DNA of 16,235 nucleotides from Christensenella sp. UBA3770 (GTDB lineage: Bacteria > Bacillota > Clostridia > Christensenellales > CAG-1252), in the NCBI GenBank assembly GCA_002371075.1, contig DFFS01000045.1, positions 1-16,235 on the forward strand, written 5' to 3'. Under the pieces are notes generated by a model that ran no database searches, was not told where the DNA came from, and saw only the letters and a program-made list of their open reading frames with translations. Each line of letters begins with the position of its first letter. Position 1 is the first letter of the stretch. Below, one piece after another: positions 1-8,700 of the stretch. Made by a program: the position numbers and the translations under genes.

Positions 1-143
1 GCCATCGTAAAGGTCTTGCCGCTGCCCGTCACGCCAAGAAGAACCTGCGTGGTCAAACCGTCGCGGACGCCCTCGACAAGCTTGTCAATGGCTTGCGGTT
101 GATCGCCGCAAGGAGAAAAAGACGAAACAAGCTCAAAATCCAT
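1..143 (-). CDS. uvrB: UvrB, excinuclease ABC subunit B (5' end only)
   Basis: Only the first 47 codons are present; the rest lies beyond the left edge. UvrB is the DNA-damage-verifying helicase-like subunit of the UvrABC nucleotide excision repair complex in the cytoplasm. The translation shows the family's N-terminal signature: FELVSSFSP, then the Q-motif region GDQPQAID (about residues 13-20), then the Walker A loop LGVTGSGKT (36-44). This order and spacing are typical of UvrB. The ATG at 143-141 lies 6 bases after the stop of the preceding small gene and has no good Shine-Dalgarno sequence, so translation may be coupled to that gene. It is probably the third gene of the transcript that starts near 1180. 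Identification is firm; whether the rest of the gene is intact cannot be seen. Confidence 0.93.
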   Translation of the reverse strand, partial: MDFELVSSFSPCGDQPQAIDKLVEGVRDGLTTQVLLGVTGSGKTFTM

Positions 144-149
144 TTTTGA

Positions 150-527
150 TCACTTAAAAATCAAAGGCGCGATAACACGGGTCAAAACGATGGTGACCGC
201 CGCGCCCAAAAGAGCCAAAAGAACCTTGGTGATGATGCTGGAACGACGGGCGCGAACGCGCTGCTCCTCGCTCCTTTGGAAAGCAAACCCTTTTTTTAAG
301 AGGGTGATGCAGTAATAGAAATCCCCTTTTTTATCCGACTCGACATAGTCGATGTATTCGTCGTAAACGAGGGCTTTGATCGTGGGTTCAAGGTCTTCCG
401 CCTTGAAATCCACGCCGTAAGAGATGCCCACCATAAGATCCACGGGGCGGATCAGGCACATCCCCTTGTTCTTGGTGGTTTTTTTGTAGATCACGCGCAT
501 CAAAGCGCTTTCTTTTTTGTTTAACAT
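150..527 (-). CDS. small tail-anchored protein, winged-helix-like N-terminus, unknown function
   Basis: A 125-residue protein that I do not recognise as a named family. Residues about 10-90 are soluble and mixed alpha/beta, resembling a winged-helix fold (inference). They end in a basic stretch RVRARR, followed by one hydrophobic segment (about 100-122) very close to the C-terminus. Basic residues before the helix predict an N-in, tail-anchored topology. It aligns by eye with the upstream 203-residue protein: both have a hydrophobic-acidic helix, E-x-x-I/F-I-D, then Y-C-(I/V) and a basic S-E/R-E stretch. The stop of the upstream gene is 9 bases away and uvrB starts 6 bases downstream, so the three are likely co-transcribed. 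The start chosen has AGGGGAG nearby; an internal ATG at codon 10 is an alternative. Confidence 0.75.
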   Translation of the reverse strand: MLNKKESALMRVIYKKTTKNKGMCLIRPVDLMVGISYGVDFKAEDLEPTIKALVYDEYIDYVESDKKGDFYYCITLLKKGFAFQRSEEQRVRARRSSIITKVLLALLGAAVTIVLTRVIAPLIFK

Positions 528-536
528 ACTCCCCTA

Positions 537-1148
537 TCAACCTCTTGCAAGCAGCACCAACACGATGACGAGAAAGATCAGATCCATCACGAGGGAGCCT
601 GCCGCCGCGCCGATCAGCGCCGCCAAGAACGCCCTGCGCTCACGCTTCTTTTCCGCCTTTTCGATGTCCTCACGCGTGGGCGTCGCGGTGTACCCGCGCG
701 ACAACTTGCCGGCGTCGGTGTAGTGCCCGTCGTCAAGGGTGGGGACGTACTCCTCTTCCTCGGCGGGAGCGGAGACGACGACTCTGTGACGCTCCTTTTT
801 CTTGGGACGCGGAGGATCGACCTCCGCAGAAACGGTCAAAGGCTCCGCCTGAATCACGGTATCCGCCGCAGGCGTTTCACGCAAGATGGTTTGCAGCTTT
901 TCCCTCGATTGTTTGATCAGGGTGCGACCCTTGGTTTTCATGCAAACGCAGTACTCGGTGTTATCGGCATACTTCAGATCGATAAAACCTTCCACAGTCA
1001 AGGACTCCAAAATCTCGGTAAGCTCGTCCGTTTCAAAATTATGCTCGGGAAAAGGCGCGACGATGTCCTCTTTGTCCAAGATCACGTAGTTTTCCCCTTC
1101 GCACAGGTCGAAAAGGGCGTCCAAAATTTTGATAGAAAGGTTTTCCAT
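537..1148 (-). CDS. tail-anchored protein, winged-helix-like N-terminus and acidic/proline linker, unknown function
   Basis: A 203-residue protein with no recognised family. It has a soluble N-terminal part (about 1-90) that could be a winged-helix-like domain (inference). A low-complexity linker follows, first Pro/Lys-rich (PRPKKKERHR) and then acidic (EEEEY). A basic stretch EKKRERR precedes a C-terminal membrane helix (about 176-201), which predicts a cytoplasmic body anchored by its tail. The start is well supported: GAGGAG lies 5 bases upstream of the ATG. It is the first gene of a probable three-gene unit ending in uvrB, with a good sigma-A promoter about 40 bases upstream. The resemblance to the next gene suggests an old tandem duplication in which only this copy gained, or kept, the long linker. 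Confidence 0.78.
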   Translation of the reverse strand: MENLSIKILDALFDLCEGENYVILDKEDIVAPFPEHNFETDELTEILESLTVEGFIDLKYADNTEYCVCMKTKGRTLIKQSREKLQTILRETPAADTVIQAEPLTVSAEVDPPRPKKKERHRVVVSAPAEEEEYVPTLDDGHYTDAGKLSRGYTATPTREDIEKAEKKRERRAFLAALIGAAAGSLVMDLIFLVIVLVLLARG

Positions 1149-1185
1149 AGCGACTCCTCAGTAGGTTTCACCGAAACTTTTTACT

Positions 1186-1214
1186 ATTATACTATACTTA
1201 ACGAAAAAAAGCAA
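1186..1214 (-). promoter_or_regulatory. sigma-A type promoter for the tail-anchored pair and uvrB
   Basis: Reading leftward, TTGCTT (1214-1209) and a perfect TATAAT (1191-1186) are separated by exactly 17 bases. Transcription would begin near 1179, about 30 bases before the ATG at 1148. The promoter sits between the murC terminator and the first gene of the next unit, which fits the layout. The -35 box is weak. Confidence 0.75.
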
Positions 1215-1256
1215 ATTGAATTTGCGCCTACGTCATGGCGTGTGCGCGTGAGAAAC

Positions 1257-1288
1257 AAAAAACCGCCGAACGAACAAACCCGCTCGGC
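1257..1288 (-). terminator. intrinsic terminator after murC
   Basis: Reading leftward, GCCGAGCG (1288-1281) pairs with CGTTCGGC (1272-1265) over an 8-base loop, with one G-T pair. After two bases it is followed by six T (1262-1257). It lies 56 bases beyond the murC stop and just before the next promoter. Confidence 0.78.
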
Positions 1289-1343
1289 AAAAAATCATCG
1301 GCGACAAAAAGGGGTTTGTCCCTAGAGAGACCCTAAAAACACT

Positions 1344-2669
1344 TTATTTTGAAAATCTTTCCGCAAGACGCTCCACGCTTCCCGCGCCGAGGATCAACAC
1401 GGTATCGCGCGAGACGGCGACCCTGTCGAGCAAACGTTTGGCGCCGTCGTAATCGCTGAAATAATAGCGTTCGGGCGCACGGATCGCGCAAAACAACGTC
1501 TCGGCGTCCACCCCCTCTTCGGGCACTTCGCGCGCGGAATAAGTGGGGAGCATCACCAAAACGTCCGCCTGCGACAACACTTTGACAAAGTCGTCAAACA
1601 GCGCTTGCGTGCGAGAAAATGTGTGCGGTTCAAACACAACGATCAGCCGCCCCGCCCCATCTCGCGCCACGTTTATAACGGCTTGGATCTCGCTTGGATG
1701 ATGGGCATAGTCGTGGATGACCGGCGCGCCGAGGGCGGTTTTTCCCATATATTCATAGCGGCGCTTTACCCCAAGAAAAGCCGCAAGCCCCATTCTGACG
1801 GCGTCCTCTTCTATGCCGAGAAGAAGGGAGCAAAACGCCGCGACTGCCGCATTGTAAAGGTTGTGTTTTCCCTTTGCGGAAGTTACGAAAAAGCGTGGCG
1901 GTTGGTTTTTTACGTATAGCGTAAATCCGCCACCCTCCTGCGGCTCCATCGAGAAATCCTCCCCGTATCGATAGATGCGAATATCATCATTTGCGCATAC
2001 GTCGATATGAGAGGATACCCCCTCTCCGAGGACGACGGCGCCGCCTTTTTTGACGTTGGCGCAAAAAGCGCCGAACGAAGCGTACAACCGATCGACGTTT
2101 TCAAAGTAATCGCTGTGATCCCACTCAACGTTAAGCACCACGGCAAGATCGGGCGACAAGGTCAAAAAGCTGTCCTTGTACTCGCACGCTTCCGTGATAA
2201 ACAGGTCGTCTCCCGCCAAAAACGTGTTGTTTTGAAAGTTGCGGACGATGCCGCCGATATGTGCTGAGAACTTTACGCCGCCCGCAAGCGCCGCGCAGGC
2301 GATCATTGCGCTGACCGTGGTCTTCCCATGCGTACCGGAGACTGCCGCCGTTCTGTTGAAAAAGTTGCAAATATCCCTTAAAAAGGTCGCCCGCGTAACC
2401 GCCTTGTCCCCTGCGGCAACAAGCTCCGCGTCGTGCTTTTTGATCGCGGCGTTGTAAACGACGACGTCCGCTGCTGAGGCATAGGACGGGCGCGACCCCA
2501 AATACACGTCGTAGCCGTCTTTTACAAGCCCCTTAAATGCGTCAGAGGCGGCAACGTCGCTCCCGGAAACCTTTGCGCCCAGATGATGGGCGATGGTCAA
2601 AAGCGCGCTCATGCTGATGCCGCCGACCCCGATAAAATGCATTCTCTTCCCTTTCAAACCTTGCGTCAT
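1344..2669 (-). CDS. murC: UDP-N-acetylmuramate--L-alanine ligase (MurC)
   Basis: A cytoplasmic Mur ligase that adds L-alanine to UDP-MurNAc using ATP, the first step of the peptidoglycan stem peptide. The 441-residue length is usual for the family. Visible signatures are the N-terminal Rossmann motif HFIGVGGISMS (11-21), the ATP loop SGTHGKTT (111-118), EWDHSDYF (182-189), the Mur motif KGKHNLYNA (266-274), HDYAHHPSE (319-327) and EPHTFSRT (347-354). All three Mur ligase domains appear intact. The start is uncertain: the first ATG (2669) has no good ribosome binding site, whereas the ATG at codon 10 (2642-2640) follows AAAGGGAAGAGA and would still leave HFIGVGG intact. It is bounded by terminators on both sides, so it is probably transcribed alone. 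Confidence 0.96.
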   Translation of the reverse strand: MTQGLKGKRMHFIGVGGISMSALLTIAHHLGAKVSGSDVAASDAFKGLVKDGYDVYLGSRPSYASAADVVVYNAAIKKHDAELVAAGDKAVTRATFLRDICNFFNRTAAVSGTHGKTTVSAMIACAALAGGVKFSAHIGGIVRNFQNNTFLAGDDLFITEACEYKDSFLTLSPDLAVVLNVEWDHSDYFENVDRLYASFGAFCANVKKGGAVVLGEGVSSHIDVCANDDIRIYRYGEDFSMEPQEGGGFTLYVKNQPPRFFVTSAKGKHNLYNAAVAAFCSLLLGIEEDAVRMGLAAFLGVKRRYEYMGKTALGAPVIHDYAHHPSEIQAVINVARDGAGRLIVVFEPHTFSRTQALFDDFVKVLSQADVLVMLPTYSAREVPEEGVDAETLFCAIRAPERYYFSDYDGAKRLLDRVAVSRDTVLILGAGSVERLAERFSK

Positions 2670-2674
2670 AATAC

Positions 2675-2704
2675 TTGTATATGCAAGGGAGACTCACTGC
2701 GTCA
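2675..2704 (-). promoter_or_regulatory. probable murC promoter
   Basis: Reading leftward, TTGACG (about 2704-2699, 5 of 6 to consensus) and TATACA (about 2680-2675, 4 of 6) are 18 bases apart. Transcription would start at or next to the first possible ATG of murC. That would make that ATG leaderless and favours the start at codon 10. Weaker than the other promoters in the window. Confidence 0.45.
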
Positions 2705-2747
2705 AAAGGCGGAAAGCGACAGCCCGAAATAGGGTCAAAAAAGGCAT

Positions 2748-2784
2748 AAAAAAAACGGTTCCGCATACAAAAACTACGAAACCG
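2748..2784 (-). terminator. intrinsic terminator after spoVG
   Basis: Reading leftward, CGGTTTCG (2784-2777) and CGGAACCG (2763-2756) form an 8-bp stem with one G-T pair and a 13-base loop, followed directly by eight T (2755-2748). It separates spoVG from murC. Confidence 0.85.
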
Positions 2785-2824
2785 AATTTCGAAAAATCAT
2801 CTTTGGAGAATGAAAAAAGGAAAA

Positions 2825-3097
2825 CTAGTTCTCTTCCAGTTCAAGCTGAGCTTGATATGCCTTGAGCACAAGGTCGGAGATCATGGCTCTTGCTTCCGGA
2901 TTGATCGGATGCGCGATGTCCTTAAACTCCCCTTCGGGCGTTTTCCTGCTTGGCATGGCAATAAACGGACCGGAATCACCTGCGATGATCTTGATGTCAT
3001 GCACGGCGAAACAACTGTCGATCGTAATGGACGCGACAGCCTTGAGTTTGCCGGTGCTGTTTTTTGCGAGCCTGACTCTGACGTCGGTAATGTTCAT
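2825..3097 (-). CDS. spoVG: SpoVG, nucleic-acid-binding regulator
   Basis: SpoVG is a small conserved cytoplasmic protein of Gram-positive bacteria. It was first found as a sporulation/septation gene in Bacillus and is known from the family as a DNA- and RNA-binding regulator. At 90 residues it has the normal core length. The signature strand-turn IAMPSRKTPEGEFKDIAHPI (46-65) is nearly identical to family members, and the opening NITDVRVRL matches too. The ATG has AAGGCGG about 7 bases upstream. It has a perfect consensus promoter and its own terminator. Unlike the Bacillus layout beside glmU, here it lies between an acyl ligase and murC. Presence alone does not prove that the organism sporulates, because non-sporulating Gram-positives also carry it. 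Confidence 0.96.
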   Translation of the reverse strand: MNITDVRVRLAKNSTGKLKAVASITIDSCFAVHDIKIIAGDSGPFIAMPSRKTPEGEFKDIAHPINPEARAMISDLVLKAYQAQLELEEN

Positions 3098-3126
3098 AAG
3101 CGTACCGCCTTATATTATATATAGTT

Positions 3127-3155
3127 ATTATAACATATTGCTTGCAACTTGTCAA
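3127..3155 (-). promoter_or_regulatory. perfect consensus sigma-A promoter of spoVG
   Basis: Reading leftward, TTGACA (3155-3150) and TATAAT (3132-3127) both match consensus in all six positions with a 17-base spacer. The start site would be near 3120, giving a leader of about 22 bases. This is the strongest promoter in the window by sequence. Confidence 0.92.
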
Positions 3156-3160
3156 TACAC

Positions 3161-3179
3161 AATTTTTGCACAAAAAATT
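3161..3179. repeat. AT-only inverted repeat upstream of the spoVG promoter
   Basis: AATTTTT (3161-3167) and AAAAATT (3173-3179) form a 7-bp AT-only stem around GCACA. It lies 5 bases upstream of the spoVG -35 box and 33 bases after the ligase stop. There is no GC-rich stem and no U-tract, so it is not a convincing terminator. It could be a weak end for the ligase transcript, an operator, or chance in an AT-rich spacer. Confidence 0.35.
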
Positions 3180-3211
3180 CGGATAAATAGGAAGTTTTTG
3201 TTTTTAAGCGA

Positions 3212-4747
3212 TCAAAGAGCCGCCATTTTTGAGAGTTTTTTACGGTCGGTTTTACCCACCGCAGTCACGGGAAAGGCGGGTAAAAACACCAGTTTTGAGG
3301 GGATGGCATACTTGATGATCCGCTCGGACAGATAGGACAAGATCTTTTTGCGCTTTTCATCCTCCGAAAATTCGGAATTATCCGATATAAACAAGCAAAT
3401 TTTAGGTTTGTCATCTTCGCGATATTCTTCCGCCGCGGCGTTTAACACAAAATCCAGCTCGCAAGCGGTACGTTCGATCTCCAAAGGGTAAACGTTCATG
3501 CCGCCGATCACGATGATCCTCTTCTTTCTGCCCGAAAACACCAAGAAATCGTCCTCGTCATAATAGCCGAGGTCTCCCGTCATCAAATAGTCGGCGGAAA
3601 AATCCTCCTGTCCCAAATAGCCTTTCATCATACAGGGTGTTTTGACGGCGATCTCCCCTTTCTCTCCCTTTGGGAGAGGATTACCCGCGTCGTCAACGAC
3701 AAGCACCTCGGCGCAAACCGGCTTTCCTATCGTGCCGATCTTGTCCGTACCGGGGCAGTTTGCCACGCATACGGAGACGGTTTCAGCGAGCCCGTATCCT
3801 TGAAACAGTCGACTTGCTCCGCCTGCCCTTTCGGCAAGATCGTCATACTCCTTTTTCAAGCGCTCGGGGAGCGTATCACCGCCCGAAAATGCCAAGAGCA
3901 TGTTTCCTATCCCCTTGCGAAAGTCCTTTTCCGAAAGCAACTTTTTGTACATATTGGGCACGGCAAGAATGATCTGCACCCTGCCCGATTTAACGTATTT
4001 TGCCGCACGCTTGTAGTCCAAAAACGGCAAGATCACGCCCTCTGCGCCGCCCGACACCGCGCCGTGCAAGGAGGAGGACAACCCAAACCCATGAAAGAAC
4101 GGCAGCGCAAGCAACACCCCGCGCCCCGCGATGGGCATCTTTGCAAGCGACAACGTTGCCTCGGCATTGGCGTTAAACGCCGCGTTGGTCACGCGAATAA
4201 TCTTGGGCTCGCCCGTCGTCCCGCCCGAGGGAAGATACAAAGCAACGTCTCCACCCTCTCCGCAAGGCGAAAGGGACGCGCTCGGCTGCTTTTTACAATA
4301 GGGAAACCTCTCCCCCGTCGCCTTTGCCTTTCCCCGCCTGAGGCGCGCAAACAAACGCACTACGGGCGGCAAGAACGAAACGCCGTCGCAAAGCACCTTG
4401 GGCACGCCGACGTCAAGCGTCAGGTCGTCCATACAAACAAGCAATTTCGTCCCGCTCTCTTCGACGCTCTTTTTGAGCGCGCAAGGGGGAAGCAAGGGAT
4501 GCGTCACAAACGCGACGGCACCCAGTTTGTTAAGCGCGTAAACGGTAAAAATACACTCCGGCGTGTTGGGAAGATTGATCGCAACGACGTCGCCCTGCCT
4601 GACCCCTTTTTCGTAAAAGAACTCGGCGACGGCGTCGATGCGGGAGACGGTTTCCGCTCCCGAAAAACGCGTGCCGAGATAATACAGACACCTTTTCAGT
4701 CCGCGAACGTTTTGCGTAAAGTATTGATAAGCCGTTCTACTCTCCAT
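3212..4747 (-). CDS. AMP-forming acyl-CoA synthetase / acyl-acid ligase (ANL superfamily)
   Basis: A 511-residue adenylate-forming enzyme. The family activates a carboxylic acid with ATP and then usually transfers it to CoA or a carrier thiol. Core motifs are intact: the phosphate loop LPSGGTTGEPK (172-182), GYGLAETVS (317-325), TGD (390-392), the hinge region SGRKKRIIVIGG (405-416) and the C-terminal catalytic lysine in VGKTDRKKL (497-505, Lys499). No carrier or condensation domain is present, so a free-standing ligase is likely. The acyl substrate cannot be read from the sequence. GGAG lies 6 bases upstream of the ATG. The gene starts 25 bases after the PAP2 phosphatase stop and is probably the last gene of the giant-lipoprotein operon, which hints at lipid or cell-envelope acyl metabolism (inference). 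No strong terminator follows, so some reading through into spoVG is possible. Confidence 0.9.
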   Translation of the reverse strand: MESRTAYQYFTQNVRGLKRCLYYLGTRFSGAETVSRIDAVAEFFYEKGVRQGDVVAINLPNTPECIFTVYALNKLGAVAFVTHPLLPPCALKKSVEESGTKLLVCMDDLTLDVGVPKVLCDGVSFLPPVVRLFARLRRGKAKATGERFPYCKKQPSASLSPCGEGGDVALYLPSGGTTGEPKIIRVTNAAFNANAEATLSLAKMPIAGRGVLLALPFFHGFGLSSSLHGAVSGGAEGVILPFLDYKRAAKYVKSGRVQIILAVPNMYKKLLSEKDFRKGIGNMLLAFSGGDTLPERLKKEYDDLAERAGGASRLFQGYGLAETVSVCVANCPGTDKIGTIGKPVCAEVLVVDDAGNPLPKGEKGEIAVKTPCMMKGYLGQEDFSADYLMTGDLGYYDEDDFLVFSGRKKRIIVIGGMNVYPLEIERTACELDFVLNAAAEEYREDDKPKICLFISDNSEFSEDEKRKKILSYLSERIIKYAIPSKLVFLPAFPVTAVGKTDRKKLSKMAAL

Positions 4748-4772
4748 CCCTCACTCCGCACGACACTGCCGT

Positions 4773-5786
4773 TTACTCTTGTTCTCCCTGCTTTGCTTCG
4801 TCCTCATTGCTCTCAACTGCGGGAACGCTTTCGTCAGCAAGGGGTGCCTCTGCCTCATCTGCTTGGCTTTCCCCCTCCGCTGCGGGCTCTTCCGCCGCAA
4901 CCTCTTCGACGGAGTTGTTTGCCTGCATGATGGCTTCCACCACGATGCGGCTCTTGTCAAAATACACGTAGCGCGCCACGGCGTAGGTCAGGAAACCGAT
5001 GAAGAAGCCGCCCGTCACGTCGGAAAGGAAATGCGCGCCGAGCACCATTCTGGAATACGCCATTGCAAAGATATAGATCGCCACGATAAAGGTGATCGTT
5101 CCCTTCTTTTGTTCCGCTTCGGGAAAGACCTCTCCCAAGGCGCACAGCACCAACAAGTTGGCTGCCGAGCAAGTGTGCCCGGACGGGAAGGAATGATGCC
5201 CGTGCAACGTAAAGCCGTTGATCTTATACCAGGGCGTAAACGCTTGCAACAGATAGTCGCCGTCCGCGATCATTTCACGGTAGCGCGGTCTGCCCCAAAT
5301 AAATTTGAGCACGTTGATGGAGATCAAACTGGAAATGACCGCCACCATGCTTGCAAAGATCAAAAAGATCGACAGCCGCTTGAGCGTTTCGGGGGATCTG
5401 CCGCGGAAGACAAGCACCGTGACGGGCGTGAAAAGGACCGCCGTCCCCACGCCGACAAGGAGCCTTGGCAGGGTTGAAGCAAACAGCTGCTCGGTTGCCA
5501 TAAAGCCAAACAGCAGATAGGAAAGCGCCGACGCCGCAATGCAAAGCACCTTTTTCAAAAGGGGGTTTTTGCCTCCCTCTTTGACGGAAAAATAAAACAC
5601 CGTAAACATCGACGAGACAAAGATAAACGGCGGGAAAATGCCCGCACTCTCCAAGATCTTTGCCATCACGTTTTCGGGCTGAAACATATAGTCGGCGATG
5701 GTCTTGTCAAAAAAGACGCCAAGCACCAAAAGCGCCGCCGTTAAACCGATCAAACTTCCGTACAACAGTTTTCTTGCTTTTGTCAT
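4773..5786 (-). CDS. PAP2-family integral membrane phosphatase with acidic C-terminal tail
   Basis: A 337-residue membrane protein with about six or seven hydrophobic segments. Family members remove phosphate from lipid phosphates such as undecaprenyl pyrophosphate, phosphatidate or phosphatidylglycerophosphate. The three active-site motifs are visible: K161-FIWGRPR-Y (motif 1, with Tyr where RP is usual), FPSGH (200-204) and SRMVLGAHFLSD (245-256). The last 50 or so residues form an Ala/Glu-rich acidic tail not needed by the family. Start choice: ATG at 5786-5784 has AAGGAG 5 bases upstream, and that AAGGAG overlaps the TAA stop of the giant gene. A GTG two codons earlier falls on the ribosome binding site and is rejected. 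The exact lipid substrate is unknown. Confidence 0.9.
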   Translation of the reverse strand: MTKARKLLYGSLIGLTAALLVLGVFFDKTIADYMFQPENVMAKILESAGIFPPFIFVSSMFTVFYFSVKEGGKNPLLKKVLCIAASALSYLLFGFMATEQLFASTLPRLLVGVGTAVLFTPVTVLVFRGRSPETLKRLSIFLIFASMVAVISSLISINVLKFIWGRPRYREMIADGDYLLQAFTPWYKINGFTLHGHHSFPSGHTCSAANLLVLCALGEVFPEAEQKKGTITFIVAIYIFAMAYSRMVLGAHFLSDVTGGFFIGFLTYAVARYVYFDKSRIVVEAIMQANNSVEEVAAEEPAAEGESQADEAEAPLADESVPAVESNEDEAKQGEQE

Positions 5787-5795
5787 AAGCACTCC

Positions 5796-8700
5796 TTATT
5801 TGAGCGTGGGAAGAGCTTCCCCGCTGATTTGCCAAACGGCTTCGTCAAAATCCTCGTACAGCGCCGCCGCGTAAAAAGCGTCAAGCGAGCCGAGTCTGTG
5901 CGTTTCCATCACCTGCCCCTCCGTGACTTCGGTAAAGGTATCCGCGCCGTAAAGATACGCGCATTTTTCCATTTGCGCCCCATCGACAAGTTCGGTGACC
6001 AAAGCGCCGCTGTTTGTGCCGATCGTGGCAAAGACGTTTTGAACAAGCCCGTCCTCACGCACCGCGGAGATAACTGCCGCCCAACCGACCGACTCGGCGG
6101 TGACCGTCACGCCGGAGATCACCGTGCAGAGCATCGTTTCCCCGAGAAGAGCCACGCCGCCCGAAGCGCAAGGCGCGCCGCCCGAAGCGGTCACGCTGCC
6201 CGCGCCCTTGACCTCGACGTTTTCCACGTCGCGCACATAGCCCGCAATGCCACCCGCAAGCGCATACAGATCCGTGCCCGCATACGACGTAGCCGCAGAT
6301 ACGGACGCTACGGTAACGCTTGCAAGCGAAATGCGCCCGCTGAGATAACCGACCGCACCGCCCGCCGCGCAGATGGGAACGTAAGCGTCCTCACTGCTTA
6401 GAAGAGACGCAACCAAAGCCTCATCGGCAGACGACGTAACGGAAACGTTTGCCGTGACCGTCAAGCCCGTTACGGAGCCGCTGCCCGAGCCGACAGCACC
6501 GCCCGCAAAGCCTTCGCCCGCGACCGTCACCGTGACATGGACGTCAGCCGCACTCTCTTCAACGTTGCCGTATAGAGCGCCGATCAAGCCGCCGAAGCTG
6601 CCCTCCCTAACGTCCGCGCCGATCGAGCCGCTCAAGGAGGAGGAAACGAGATCGCCGTTCATAACGCCGACCGCACCACCTGCAAAAACGCTTCCGCCGG
6701 ACAGGGTCAAATTGACTGAGCCGGTGACGCCCGTCATCGTAACGTTGCTTTCACCCGCCGCGCCGCCGACGGAGACGCTCCCCGCCACCGTAAGGGTCAG
6801 TGACAGCGTCAAGCCGTCCACGTAGAAGACTTCTGTATAATCTTCGGGGTTCTCCCCAACTTGCTTTTGATAGGTTTTGCTTTGCGCCCTGAGGTTGCCA
6901 AACGCGCCGAAGCTGCTCTCGCCGGTTGCCGTAAGGGAAGCGACGCCGCTGACGGAAAGATTTTTGACAAAAGTGTTTTCCGCAAGTCCCGCGACGAGAC
7001 CGACGTTACCGCCCGCCGTGACGGAAACCTCTGCAAAGGTGACCGTGACGTTTTCAAGCGACGAACCCGTCATCGTTCCAAAGAGCAAGCCAACCGCGTC
7101 TTCCCCGTCCGAAGTGACGGAGGGACATTCCACGCGGATAGCGCAATCCGTCACAGTCAAACCGTCCGCAAGGGACATAAACAGCGCGCCGCCGCCCATA
7201 AAGGAGACCTCGTCCTTTCTGACGACGAAGTTTACGCCGCTGATCCTGCCGCGACCCTCTTTAAACAACGAATCGCAGGAGAGGTCAATGGTGATCGTGC
7301 CGCCCGTCCCCTTCAAAACGCCGTTAAAGGAAAGGGGCTCGTCGATCTCACCCGAGACGTCGCCCGCCAAGCTGTAGAAGGCGCTTTCGGAAATGGCGGA
7401 AAGGCGCTTGAGATCCTCGACGGAGGAGATCACGTACGGATCCTCTTCCGTCCCCTCGCCCGTGCCAAAACCGTCAAAGACGACGGTGACCGCAACGTTT
7501 TGTTCTTGTCCGTAGAAATTGCGGACGGTGAGCGTCCCCGATCCGTTGACGATCGGGCGCAACACGCCATCCACGATCTTCGCCGCCGCACCCGTAAACG
7601 AATACGACAACATGCGGGCAAGCGGCTGCTCCGCCAAAACGATAAAAGCGGAAGACAAAGTCAGCCGTTCCGTAAGCTCCAATTCCTCTTTATCCAAAGT
7701 AAAGCCGTAATCGGGTTCGCCGGAACCCGCAAGCAGATCAAAGCCGAGGGGCGAGAAAACGACGCCGCTTTGATAGGAAGACATCAAGGCGATGGCGTCT
7801 TTTGCTCCTTCAACGGGCAGTTGCGTTACGCCCGCCGTCGCCGAAACAGCGGCGTCGGAACAAACCTTGACGTCCGTATAGGTGGCGTCACCCGTCTTTA
7901 CGATGGGATAGATGATCGCTTCGCCCGCCGTCAACGAAACGGCGTTTTCAAAATGCGAGCCCTCTGCCGTAAAGGCAAAGCCCGCGATCTCGCTTTCTGC
8001 GTCGCACAAAGGCGCGTCCGCGATAAACATCACGGTGGTAAACGCAGAGTTTTGGTCAACGTTGACAAGCCCCGTCGTCAACCTGCCCGCAATGGGCGCG
8101 TGCAGGAGCGCTTGCGCTTTGGTGACCGCTACGTTTTCGGTGGTGCCCAAAAGGTAGACGGAGACGTCCTCTCCGCTGTTGACGGAAACGCGGAGCGAAA
8201 TGTTCTCCATACTGCCGCCGGAAACCGAGGTAAAACAGCGGAAATCTGTTTGCGAAACGCAATCCAGTCGCACGGTGACGTCCGTCACGACAGCGTCGGT
8301 AAGCGTGCCGATCAGGCTGCATTCCCCGCTGACCGTACCGGAAACGGTGACGTTTTGAACGGTGGCACCCGTTGCCCTACGCGATAGGATCCAACCGGGA
8401 TACGACCCTTCTTCAAGAACTAAGTTCTTGACCGTTGCACCGTTTAGGTATCCGAGCACGCCGTTTGCCCCGATCGTGGGGGAAAGGAAGCGCACGTTGT
8501 TGAAGTCCATCGTCCCGCGGAAAGGTTCCGTCGACGTAAAGGTGGTTTCCAAGGTGGCGTTTTCAAGCTCGCCGCCCTCGATCACAAACTTGAAGAACAC
8601 GTCCGACCTGCCCGCTGCGTATTCCTTGACGTGCGACAGGTACTTGACGTTCTCGATCAAATAGGGGCTTGCCTCAGTGCCCTCGCCCGCAAACGGGACG

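Noticed and set aside
1304..1340. second terminator just after the murC stop
   Set aside because: Only short interrupted pairing (GGGT/ACCC) is possible, with a run of five T; the hairpin at 1265-1288 is much better.
3800..4930. 376-codon plus-strand frame antisense to the ligase and phosphatase
   Set aside because: It runs across two recognised genes on the other strand and has no family features.
6861..8387. 508-codon open frame on the plus strand antisense to the giant gene
   Set aside because: Composition is Arg/His/Asp-rich with no domain pattern, as expected for the shadow of a GC-rich repetitive gene; there is no ribosome binding site, and the opposite frame is clearly coding.
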